Under the pieces are notes generated by a model that saw only the letters and a list, made by a program, of their open reading frames with translations, searched no databases and was not told the DNA's origin. The translations under genes and the position numbers were made by a program. Of a stretch of DNA of 64,000 nucleotides, positions 1 through 10,400 are shown one piece after another (the first letter of the stretch is position 1; the number at the start of each line of letters is the position of its first letter). The DNA is from Amoebophrya sp. A120 (lineage: Eukaryota > Sar > Dinophyceae > Syndiniales > Amoebophryaceae). The stretch is from the NCBI GenBank assembly GCA_905178155.1, contig CAJINV010000005.1:7045831-7109830 (forward strand), in the 5' to 3' direction.

Positions 1-2
1 AC

Positions 3-86
3 GATCACCACGACGAAGATGACGATCACCACGACGAAGATGACGATCACCACGACGAAGATTACGATCACCACGACGAAGATTTT
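3..86 (+). repeat. 21-bp tandem repeat coding DHHDEDD
   Basis: Four units of 21 bp run from 3 to 86 in the reading frame of the SGNH-like gene, each coding D-H-H-D-E-D-(D/Y/F). The repeat probably continues upstream of the window. A His/Asp-rich acidic tract of this kind could bind metal ions; that is an inference from composition. Confidence 0.85.
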
Positions 87-2270
87 TACGAGGACCACGA
101 CCCGAACTTCTCCCCGGATCGTGACCCCATCTTGATCCCGGACGAGGACGATCGCGAATGGGGCGTACCACCACCATATCAAATGCAAAAATGTCTGGGT
201 CTGGAAGATTTCTAGATTTGTCATGCATATAATTTTCCATGACCCATGATGTCTGTGTCTGTGATGCATGCCGGAGCATCACAGACTTTTAGAGCACTTT
301 GTGATCATACCTCTACCGCATGAGAAACGCCCTCTCCGCGTAGCTCAAACTGGAGTCCTCTTGTTGCTGGTCATGCAATAAAAGTTTTTTCAGAATCCAG
401 AGACAGCATTACAATTACTTCCAGACCCAGACATTTTTGCACTTGATACTACTGCGATCAACGATGTGGACTTCTACGACGAGTATCGCGGTCACAAAAT
501 CTCGCACCTCGAGACTGTGGTCGACCTACTTTTCACACAGTGTCACGAGCCGCCAGCAACCAGTCCCAATTCCTGTCCCGATACGAGCATCGTGTTCCTG
601 TTGGGGGATAGCTCTCTCGACAACAAGCACTGGCTGTACCCCGCGAAAAACGAGAAAGGAGAGAAAGACAAAGCCAGCCTGGCCGACGGCTCGTTCACTG
701 CCCCGGCTGTCAACGGCTACGAGAAGGTGTTGGGTGCGAGCGGGCGGATGGTCAAAGACGTCTGCTACTGGCTCAACCGGAAGGCCGCAGAATCCAAATC
801 GTTCGAGCAGAAGGAGGAGGACGCGCTGGTGCAAGAGCACCCGTACCCACAGTTGCTGTTCGTGAACTCCGCCGTCGAAGAGTCGACGCTTTCGAGCCGC
901 GCATCGGGGCTGCTTCCCCAGGACAAGTTTGTTTCGAACCACCTCAAGCCGCATGATATTCTGTTGGTCTCCGTGGGGCATAACGACATGGCGTTTCTCC
1001 ACGTGCAGCAAGCGGCGTGGGTCCTGCAAGAGGGCACGACGGATGAAAAGCTGACCCAGTTGGCGGTCGAAAACTTTTCCCATATTTACAAGGAGGACAC
1101 GGAACGGTACATCAACACTGTTCTCGGGGACTCGACGTGCAAGATGGTGGTGGTATGCATGCTCTACCACCTGGATGAGAATGACGAAGCATTTTCGTGG
1201 TGGGAAATGGGGTTCCAAGCGCTGGGCCTCATTGGCAACCCGGAAAACAAGCGGCGCATGAAGGTGGTGCAGCACGCGCTTTTCGAACACGCCCTGAAGC
1301 AGCTGCAAATCCCGAACGCGGGGAAAGTGGTTCCCCTGGAGCTGTCGCGGGCTCTGGACGGGACGAACTCGCTGATGTACGCAAACCGTGTGGAGCCCAG
1401 TGTCCTGGGGGGCGAAAAATTGGCGGACTTGATTCTGGACACCATCAAAGAAAACTTGCAAACGCCGGAAAACGCCGGAAACGTGCAATCTCCTCAGCTT
1501 CCTACTTACAACAAGGACGAGCCTGAGGCTGAGCGTGAACAAGAAGATGTCTTGTTGCCGGAGCAGGGCGGCCCACAACCCCCTCAGCTCCTCGAGGAGC
1601 CTGAGTTTCCGGTTGAGATGATTCATGACGACGACGAGGCTGAGCCTGACGCCGAAACGGCGCACCCTTCTGACGAAGTAGAGCATTCTACTTCATCCCA
1701 CGACCACACGGCCAGCAACAACAGTATGGCGCTCTCAACTGTTACATTCTCAACTGTTACATGATTTGTCATGCAAAATGGCCTTGACTATCAACGCCAT
1801 CGAGCTGCCTCGCATGACAAATTCCCAGACGGCCAAACAGGCTGAGAATCTGTGCCAAATCTGTCACGCAAGACGCGCAAGGTCCTTCCTTTCACTTTTA
1901 CCATTCTTGCATCACAAATTCATGTAACAGTTGAGAATGTAACAGTTGAGAACGCCATAAACAGCCAAGACGGGGACGATGGACGGCCGCCGGGTGGTCG
2001 TGCGAACGCGTCTGGGGCGGGTAGCGACGTATGCTGTGCAAAAGTATCGTACTCGTACTAATTGCAGACATGCATGACAAATCGCCTTCCTTGGCTACAA
2101 CAGCATTACAAATTTTATCTGTCATGTTAAGGAAGTCTGTAATGCAATTTATACTAGTACGATGCTTTTGCATTTCATACGACGCGGGGGATGACGATAA
2201 GCCAAAACTACCTGGCGCCGGAAACAGCGACAATGGCGGGACAAGCGCAAAAGGCGAGGGCAGGCGCTAG
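3..2270 (+). CDS. SGNH/GDSL hydrolase-like protein, 5' end outside window
   Basis: Exons 3-176, 454-1724, 1965-2029 and 2185-2270 join in frame after removal of three introners (177, 1725, 2030). The visible N-terminal part is a His/Asp-rich repeat. The next exon has a GDSS motif in a VFLLGDSSLDN context (block I, nucleophile Ser) and a VGHNDM motif (block III, GxND) about 110 residues later, the arrangement of SGNH esterases. Near the C-terminal end of the fold the usual DxxHP block reads NRVEPS, so the catalytic Asp and His appear replaced by Asn and Glu. The tail is acidic and low complexity (Glu, Asp, Pro, Ser). The fold call is by motif only; substrate unknown. It may be a non-catalytic member. 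Start codon and targeting signal lie upstream of the window. Confidence 0.7.
177..448. repeat. Family A introner in SGNH-like gene
   Basis: Inverted termini TATCAAATGCAAAAATGTCT and its complement bound the element. Internal marker (GCATGAGAAA..GCCCTC) puts it in reverse orientation. Flanks CACCA/CTACT are not a clear target duplication, so this may be an old copy. Excision joins PPY/PP to AINDVDF in frame. Confidence 0.85.
1725..1959. repeat. Family G introner in SGNH-like gene
   Basis: TATGGCGCTCTCAACTG at the left matches the complement of the right end (CAGTTGAGAACGCCATA). Perfect 5-bp repeat AACAG on both sides. An in-frame stop at 1762-1764 lies inside the element and is removed by excision. 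Confidence 0.9.
2030..2179. repeat. Family B introner in SGNH-like gene
   Basis: Ends TATGCTGTGCAAAAG and CTTTTGCATTTCATA; reverse orientation by internal sequence. Perfect CGACG duplication at 2025 and 2180. Confidence 0.9.
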
Positions 2271-4172
2271 GCTCGCGACCGATGGGCGGTGAAGATGAGT
2301 TGTTGCCTCTGCCTGTTGTTTCCGCAGAGATTTCATTTCTCAATTTGATTGGCTTTCAGAGCCCCCAAAAATTCTACTGTGGTCTACATTAAATACCACC
2401 CTGCATTTCACTTTCATTGTGCCGTTTTTTTTCGAACCGAGTACGTATAGCAAGTAATCCTAAATGGAGCTATATTTTTAAATGACATTGTTCACATGAA
2501 AAACAAGCGCTGCATTCGTCTTTTTGTATTTTTATTTGAGTTCACAATTTTACCGTTTCCAGATGAAGAGAAATTGCGCATGATAAACATCAAGTTTTTT
2601 CGTAGTTCGTCTTCCATGTAAAACATCCATTGCACGGTTTTGGCATCAATTTTTTTTTATTTGATCTAAGTATAGCATAACCAAGCAGTTTGAGGCTTTT
2701 CCGTTTTTATTGTTTTTCTTCCATCATGATCATTTTATTTACGAAAAAGATAAAGCAACCAAGAGTTTTTCACGTATAAGTACAATCACCTGACAGCAAC
2801 TAGATAACCCCAAGAACCCTACTTTTTTTATATTTTTCGCGCTTCCATCACCACCAACACGAAGGCGTATCAGTACGACAACGCTCCGACCCTTCGTTCT
2901 TTCAAACCGGGAACAAGAACTCCGAAGAATAAAGCGTATGTGGATGTGCCCCCCTCCTTCCTGAACATCAATATGTAGTACCTAAAAAAAAAATTCGGAT
3001 CGACGTCCCCAGCAGGTCGCCGTGAAGAAAGAGTGCATGATGACCCCGTAAGCCATAACCTAACCCCAATTATCGTCCCGAATACAAGAACTAAGTGTAA
3101 GTGAGTGCCCCCTTATTTTTGCTTATTTCAGCATATTTGTATTTGATTATTGTTTCCCCGATAAGTGGCCATCAAGATCAAAGTTCGTAGCCCGTTCTGG
3201 TGGTGGCCAATTTCATTTTCACGAAGAAGCGAAGGATCCTGGTGACGCAATCCCGTCACGATGAGGTGGAGACTGTTTTACTGTACAAGAGCCTGGACTA
3301 AGAAAAGTTCTGCTCCCCCCCCAGAACCTGAACCCAACTACATCACACAGGTTGAAAAAACTACGTGTCCACTCAGCTGGATCAGAAAGATTCTGGCACC
3401 GCAGTTGCCTTTGCCTTCTTTCTGTTTGAAATTTACTTGTTATTTCAGCTTGTTGTCCAAGCCAGCTGCCGAGCGACTTTTGAAATTCAAAAATATCCTC
3501 ACCAAATGATCTCTGGGGCAAGTCCTCACTCTGCCATCAAGAAATAAAATCTGATCCAGCACCATCTTTTTACGTGAAATGATCTGTGGCAGAAGGAATC
3601 TGCAATCAAGATCAATGCGTGTCGTGAGATCATGTTGAAAATTATTTGTAATGACGACGACGGCCCAGCTACAAGCTCGAGGTGCAATTACTACATAAAG
3701 AGTTCTTTCACCAGCAGCTGCTCCTATGGATCAATGAATATTGGAAGTAGATCAGAACAAAAGATGCCTGCGAGGATCAAGAAAGCTGGAGGTGTGATCC
3801 GACCACGAGAATTGAAGATGTAATTATTGTAATCGCGTGTGATGGAGACCTCACATTTGAATTTTCCATCCCCCGCCGATCGCGCTTATTTCTTGACTTC
3901 GACAGGACGGCGAACGTGTATTGTGGTTCTACTTCTACAAGAACTACCACCTTGCGAAGACTCTCCTTTGATAGCGACCGCAACAGTGAAGAGCATTTTT
4001 GCAGTAGCTTTCGTATTCGTCTACTTCTGTCCATTTCTATCACTAGTACACATCTCTCTGTAGAAGTACAAGCAGCAGACCAGAAGAAGTTGCAACTTAG
4101 TAGATTTTCGACCGCAGTAGAGAACGCAAAAATTCTAGAACAAGTAGAACACGAACTACTTATACTTAAATC
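2271..4172. other. Spacer between SGNH-like gene and PWP1
   Basis: AT-rich, with poly-T runs around 2640-2760. Short open frames exist on both strands but show no family motif or consistent start. Probably the 3' UTR of the first gene, the intergenic part and the 5' UTR of PWP1. Confidence 0.6.
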
Positions 4173-6910
4173 ATGTCCTGTGCGGTTACCTCCCTAGTGT
4201 GGATCCCAAAGGGCCGTTCCAAAAAGCGCCCGGAACGATGGGAGGCGACCGACGCCGAGCTGAAAGCGTTAGAGGAGCAGTATGGGATCGAAGGAGATAT
4301 TGAGGTCCCGGAAGGCGCCGGCGCTGATGGAGAAGACGACATTGATATGGATTTGGATTCCACATTGGCCGAGGAAGACGGAGATGAGGAGAGCTCTCCT
4401 GATGAAGAGGAGGCACCAGCAGAGAACAATGGCGATGTTAAAAAAGCAGCTGCTTCGGCGAAAGTAAAGGACGAGAAGAAGACTGGTAATATTAAAACAT
4501 CAAGCAGTAAAAACGACAGCAAGAACGACGAAGATGAAATGATCGATTACTCCTCCGATGAGGACGCAGAAGGGAACCCGAAACGAACCAACCTCCCCAT
4601 GAACGCATTTACCACAAATAACATCACGGATCACGAAGCGGCACTGTCCGACCCACTTTTGACCGCGGAGCAGCAGGAATCCGAATCCGAAGATGAGGAG
4701 GATAACATCATCAAGCCGACGGATAATTGCTTCGTCGCGTGTAGTTGTGAAGACGACGAGTGCACATTGGAGGTTTTCGTCTACGACGAGGAGGAGGGAG
4801 CGATGTACGTGCACCACGACTTGACCCTGAACGCCTACCCCTTGTGCGTCGACACGGTGACCAATTTCAGCAATAAAAATGGCAACTACGGGCTTCAAGA
4901 CCGGGTGTACACCAATTTAGCTGCCGTGGGCCAGTTTGACAACAACATTGACATTTGGGACTTAGACGTCCTAGAGCCCATGGCGCCGGTTTTGACGTTG
5001 GGCGGAAGTGCGACCTCGTCGGGGGTGACAGGGAAAAAGTCGAAGAAGAACAAGAAAACCAGCGCGGACGCCGGAAGCTTGGGAGGTCACACGGGTGCGG
5101 TCATGTGTCTGAATACACACATATCCACAAAAAAAAACCCATCCACATCCATTTTTTGCATGACAAACACAGGATTTTATGTATGTTTTGCATGACAAAT
5201 TGGATGTGGATGGGTGTTTTTTCCTGGATAACACATGACAGAGAGAAATCTGCTTTGCTCCGGCGGGGCAGATAATTGCGTGAAGATTTGGGACTTGGAG
5301 AAGGCTGCCTGCGTGCACACATTCAAGCACCACGAGGACAAGGTAGATTGATATTTTGGAGGATTTAGTTTGTAAACGACACAATCCAATGTGCTGTTGC
5401 GAGCGCGAAATATAAATACTCATACTGGACTCCTGGCCGCTGCTGCGCCAGCGCGCCATTGTAGTACTTACTTCTGCAGGAGTCGATGTAGTACTTCACG
5501 CGTCGCCGGGCAGAGAGTAGCTCGCCATTCTTTTTATTGCAGAATTGCATTCTCGCCTGAGCTTTCTCGCCTGAGTCTGGTCGATATGAGGGCCTTCTCG
5601 GTTTCCCCGAGAGTTTTGTCCTCGTTTTTTCGACCGTTTTAAGCTAGTCAGGCGAGCTTTCTTGCGCATACGTACGTAGATCTCCTGGTGCCTCGGCACT
5701 TAGAGGCTTAGGGTCGGAACGTTCTCAGCACTGCTGAAGCTTAAGAAGAAAAGGGCGTGCACGCCCTGGCCTTCAGTTTGCTCTGCCTTTTATCCTTTTG
5801 AAATCGTTTACTAAAATCCTCCTTTTTTGTGTTGCCTCTTGTTCCCCGGGCCCAACTGGCACCAAGCAGCTTTTTTTCCCCTAGGTTTAGGCTTAGGTAG
5901 GCCGCCACCGCAGCCGGCACGGGATGACTGTCGACGCGTCCGTCTCGCCTTCGATACGCCTTCTCGTGCTGCACAAGTTCGATCCAGAAGGGTTTTGTTT
6001 AGGTTTCAGGGTTTAGGTTATCCACTTTTATTGCAGAATTGCATGAGAAACTGCTCACAATTATTTTCTTCATCTCGTGCAAACACACTTTTATCAGGTC
6101 CAATGCGCGAAGTGGCACCCGACGGAGCAGTCGGTTCTCTTAACCGCGGGCTATGACAAGAAGCTTTGCCTTCTGGATGTGAGAAAATCGGAAAAGCACG
6201 CGGTGAAGATGCAATTGTCCGCGGACGCGGAGCAAGCTTGCTGGAACAACGAAAACGAAAACATCTGCTACGTCACGACAGAAGACGGAAAGGTGTACTG
6301 CTACGACGCGAGAATGATCGTGAAAGACGGGGATAATTGCTCCCCGATGTGGGTGTTGGACGCTTTCCAGAAGGTATAGCAAGTCTTGCATTGCAAATCT
6401 TTTTCTTACGGTAAATCCGCATTACAAATTTTCTTTCTCATGCTGAGGAAATGGAAATTTGTAATGCGATTGCGATACTTTTGCAATTCATAGGACAACT
6501 GCTCCCCCATGTGGGTGTTGGACGCTTTTCAGAAGGTATAGTATAGTGAAAATCATTATATTCGATAAAATTTGTAATGCGAATTTGAAAATGCACGAGC
6601 AAAAAATGAACCTAACAACAACGAACAGGGCGCCTGCTCCGCGCTTGCGCAGCGCAACAACGTGCTCCTTGTCGGCGGAATTGAGGGAACCGCGAAGGTC
6701 TACGATTTACGCGACATTGAGCAGAACGCGGGACACACAACTCATCAAGAAGTTTTCTCGAAACAGATGAACGTGGGGCCGATTTTCGCTTCTGCCGGCC
6801 CCGTGTCGAAGGACAATTCGGATTCGATGTTTCTGTTATCCGGTCACACGGTGGCGCTGTGGGACTTGGCGAGTGAGCAAAAACTCGTGGAAAGGTTCGG
6901 GTTCAAGTGA
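4173..6910 (+). CDS. PWP1: Periodic tryptophan protein 1 homolog (WD40, ribosome biogenesis)
   Basis: Exons 4173-5121, 5236-5342, 6099-6373, 6494-6535 and 6629-6910. The N-terminus (SLVWIPKGRSKKRPERW), an acidic serine-rich stretch, and the block IIKPTDNCFVACS..VYDEEEGAMYVHHD match the PWP1 family, followed by WD40 repeats (IDIWDLDVLEPMAP, GGADNCVKIWDLE, LLTAGYDKKLCLLDVR, VGGIEGTAKVYDL, ALWDLA). PWP1 is a nucleolar WD40 protein needed for pre-rRNA processing of the large subunit and linked to rDNA chromatin. One family J introner and three GT-AG introns interrupt it. The 42-nt exon 6494-6535 repeats the end of the preceding exon; skipping it also keeps the frame and gives the length expected from the family. 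Confidence 0.93.
5122..5230. repeat. Family J introner in PWP1
   Basis: 109 bp, starting TATCCACAAAAAAAAACCC and ending with near-complementary GGGTGTTTTTTCCTGGATA. Perfect ACACA duplication at 5117 and 5231. Excision gives LNTHMTERNLLCSGGADN, restoring a WD40 blade. Confidence 0.9.
5343..6098 (+). other. PWP1: Long GT-AG intron of PWP1
   Basis: 756 bp from GTAGAT to TTATCAG; joins HHEDK to VQCAKWHP. It holds a 19-bp direct repeat (TTTTATTGCAGAATTGCAT at 5532 and 6026) and several TTTAGG-type words around 5883-5902 and 5997-6019. Confidence 0.85.
6331..6541 (+). repeat. PWP1: 49-bp duplicated exon end in PWP1
   Basis: 6331-6379 and 6493-6541 are the same 49 bp with four differences in the 14 shared codons (GAT/GAC, AAT/AAC, CCG/CCC, TTC/TTT), all silent. 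Both copies code DNCSPMWVLDAFQK and both end at a GTATAG donor. Confidence 0.9.
6380..6492. repeat. Decayed family B introner in PWP1
   Basis: Ends in CGATACTTTTGCAATTCATA and carries the family B core words in reverse orientation, but the left terminus has decayed. The intron around it (6374-6493) reads GT...AG. A 49-bp duplicated exon segment flanks it instead of a 5-bp repeat. Confidence 0.7.
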
Positions 6911-7486
6911 GAATGATGTTGAAAGGTCATCTCCTTCACATCATGTTTGTTGATGAGGCGCACAGCGATCATATGGTAGCGAACTACGAACAGTACTCTA
7001 ATATGTACGTTCATTGCAGCAACCACACAATCCAACACAGATGACCTGGCCAAATGAAAAGTAAAGTGGGGCCGAGGTGTGCTATGAAGCGGATGCGTGT
7101 TAGTGTTCCTCACCAGATCTTCGTGCTTCTTCTCTCATGATGTAGTTGGAAAGTACGTAGTTCTCACGAAGTTTGAAGAAGGCGTGGAGAGATTGATTTC
7201 TGCTAAATTGCATCACCTTCTGTCACTGTCGACATCGGTGACATCAGCGAGTGATTGTAGGATTCGCATGTCGTGTATCTTTGCGATCGTGGTGTCGAGA
7301 GGATGAGCTTGTTTCCGCTCGATATTCATTCAAATTCATATGCAACCCTTTGGTGTCGGGTTTTGCCGCAACATTGCTTGATGTTTTGCTTAGCGTCACC
7401 ACCGGTTGATACTTATTGCACACGACAGTCGAAAAGCATTCCTGGTGGAGCCGATACCACACCCACAAGGAAATAGAGCCAAAACT
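6911..7486. other. Spacer between PWP1 and the CDPK-like gene
   Basis: No motif-bearing frame. Contains the presumed 3' UTR of PWP1 and the leader of the next gene. An in-frame upstream ATG at 7406 could extend the kinase, but 7487 gives the natural start MDRYLSGG. Confidence 0.5.
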
Positions 7487-10400
7487 ATGGATCGTTATCT
7501 TTCCGGCGGCATGACCACCGCAGTCACGCCTCCAGTCGTTCTGGACGACGCATTATCGTCGAACCAAAAGAACCCTTACACTGGCACTTCCTCCTCTTCG
7601 AGCAGCAGTTCCTCCTCCCGAATACGCAACACAAATTCCACCCCTCGCCCAGCCTCCGCAAAAGCGGCCGACTTCTACTGCGTCGAGTACGAAATCGGGT
7701 CTAATTGCTACGGTGGAAAGGTCTTCGCCGTTTCGGCGAAAGAACAGGATGATGGAAGTAATGCCGTCGTGACCGCCGCGGGTTGTAAGAGGTTTATTCT
7801 GAAGACCGTGCCGTTTACTATTGCCTCTCCGGCAAAAACTGTCCGAGAACAACTACACTTACCAGAGAAAATAAACGAAAAGCCGGTAGACCTGCTTGAA
7901 GAAGCCGGTGGCTCATCCTCCTCCACCAGCCGCAGCACTGCGACGGGGACTACGCCACGAGACGGTGGTCAACATCCTCAGGGGCATTGTGCATCGCAAA
8001 ATATCAAACTGCACGACCCTCATCCGCACCTGGTCACGCTGATAGAGAAGTTTGAGAACAAACTCCAGCGGCAACACGAATACATCTACGAAGACTGTGA
8101 GGGTGGGGAATTATCGGACTTCATCCACAAACTCACGTCAAAGTCCAAAAACAACAACTGCCTGCACGAGCAAACCTGCGCACTGTACGTGCGGCAGTTG
8201 TTACAAGCAGTCGCGGCGTTGAGATCATCATCTTTACCGGGAGAGGAGCAGGGGGAGGGATCTTCTTCACATGAGGACAGCTACAGCACTTCTGTCCACG
8301 GTTTAATCTCCCCATCCACGGTGCTCCTCACCTCGAAACTCCCTGACGCGGTTGTGAAGCTAGCAGATTTGGGGCTCGGACGAAGACTAGTAGTAAAGCC
8401 GGATGATCAACATCTTCATCCACATACTGGTCCCACCTACGCAGCGGAAAGAAACACCACGAGCATCGTCAAAGCAAACTTCACGCACGAGGAATTTACC
8501 TGCCTTTCGCCACAGCAACGAGAATTGATGAGGGTTTACGGAGGCGGCCCCAGTGACCTCGTAAAAGAGATCCCACACCAGCCGGAGGACGACGTCTGGG
8601 GCATCGGCATGGTCGCGTACTTCATGCTGGCCGGGAGGCTACCGGTGAATTATTTTACCGAGATGAACAACGATAATAGCGACAAGCTTGTTGACTTCGA
8701 TAACATGTACATGTTCGGACAAGAACGAGAACCACCAGTCTACGATCCGAGCGCGAGCCGTACAAATAATATCCCGGAAGTAGTAGTAGTAGATTACAGC
8801 AGGTGGCCGAAAGCAGGACCCCGGTTCTACGCAGACGATCCGGTAGAAAATTGGGAGCACAGAACAATGACCAGCAGGGACTTCCTTCGCAAAATGCTCG
8901 AGCCCGATCCGAAGAAGCGACTGACCATCGCGGAAGCTTTGAACCACGAGTGGATTTTTGAGAAGGGACGGGAGTATTTCAACCCGAGTATGGTCGTCGG
9001 TGGTCCGAGCACGAGCGCGGCAGCGGGAGAGAAAAAGAACAAGCAGCTGCAGAATATCAACTTCGCGAAACTCCGCGCGATGTCCTTCGCATCCTATCGC
9101 GATTACGAAGTGGGGTTAGTCACTTGCGGCATCATTCTTGCGCTGAGCAAGATCTCCCCTTCAGTTTTTGACGAAGTGCGGCGGAGCTTTTTGGGGATGT
9201 GTGAGGAAAGTTGGAATGCGCGAAACTACAGTGGCGGCGCCGGGGGAGGGATGAATCGAGCTGCAGCAATTATTGGCAAAAATGGAACCAGCAACACAAA
9301 TTCTACTTCGTGTTCGTCCACAAATAATAATGGCAACTTTCAGGGGTACTTGACCGCAAGGAAGGCTGCGGAGTTGCTGAAAAGCCGGCTGATTCCTGCT
9401 TTCAAACTGGAGCAAGGTACTAGCAGTGCTACGACAGGAGCTTTCAACAGCTTCTACCAGAATAGCAGCGACGGCGAAGGTATCAAATGCAAAAATGTCT
9501 GGGTCTGGAAGATTTCTACATTTGTCATGCTCATTTTCCATGATCCATGATGTCTGTGATGCATGCCGTAGCATCACAGATTTTTCGACGGCTTTCTGAT
9601 ACCTCTACTGCATGAGAAATGCCCTCTCCGCGTAGCACAAACTGAAGTCCTCTACTTGCTGGCCATGCAATACAAATTCTTTTACAATCCAGAGACAGCA
9701 TCACAAGTTTAGAATGTTCCAGACCCAGACATATCTGCATTTGATAGAACGGGGGAGTGAGGCGGTGCAGCGTGGGGAGCAAAGTACTTGCTGTTGCGTT
9801 AAAAGTAATATAAATATATATAATTGATTTGTGTTTTGGCATGACAAATTCGTTATCAGCTGCAACAATGACATGACAAATTTACGCCGATCATATTACC
9901 AAAACAGTTCTCGCCTTCCTGCATTCCCTTTCCTCCACTACCGTCGTCGACAGTACGGAGTTACTTATCACAGGAAAAAGTCTTAACGTTTAAAAGAATT
10001 TGGCATGCAGGAATGCACGAGAAATGATGCCTAGATTTGTATTGCATAGCATGCATGATAGCAAAAATTTGTCATGCACAACTGCAATGCCTCTGCCTCA
10101 AAACCGTTAACGTTAACACTTTTTTGCTTGATGTTACTCGCCGCTTTGGCCATCTGGTGCACGGAAGACATGCGGGCGGAGGAGATATCGTAAGAAAAAA
10201 TCCCCCCTCCCCATATCGAAAAGGCATCCTTTTGAAAATTTGTGATGCTGATTTGTGGTTACAGATCAGGTCTGTCTTGCAAGAGAGCAAAGCCAGAGCT
10301 TCCGCCGCTTTACGCAGGCGGTTTGTCATGCTGCTGCGCCAACAAGGTAGACGTCTGCCATGCTGAGCGCGCACCTCTAGCCAGCCCCTTCCAGGCTTTG

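Noticed and set aside
526-1686. 386-codon frame on the - strand opposite the SGNH-like gene
   Set aside because: Mirror of a real coding exon; Arg/Leu/Val-rich product without motif.
5122-5230. Hairpins as transcription terminators
   Set aside because: They interrupt open reading frames and have target duplications, so they are introners.
9838-9907. Possible separate introner fragment (GCATGACAAATT words)
   Set aside because: No second terminus or duplication; it lies in what is probably a GT-AG intron of the CDPK-like gene.
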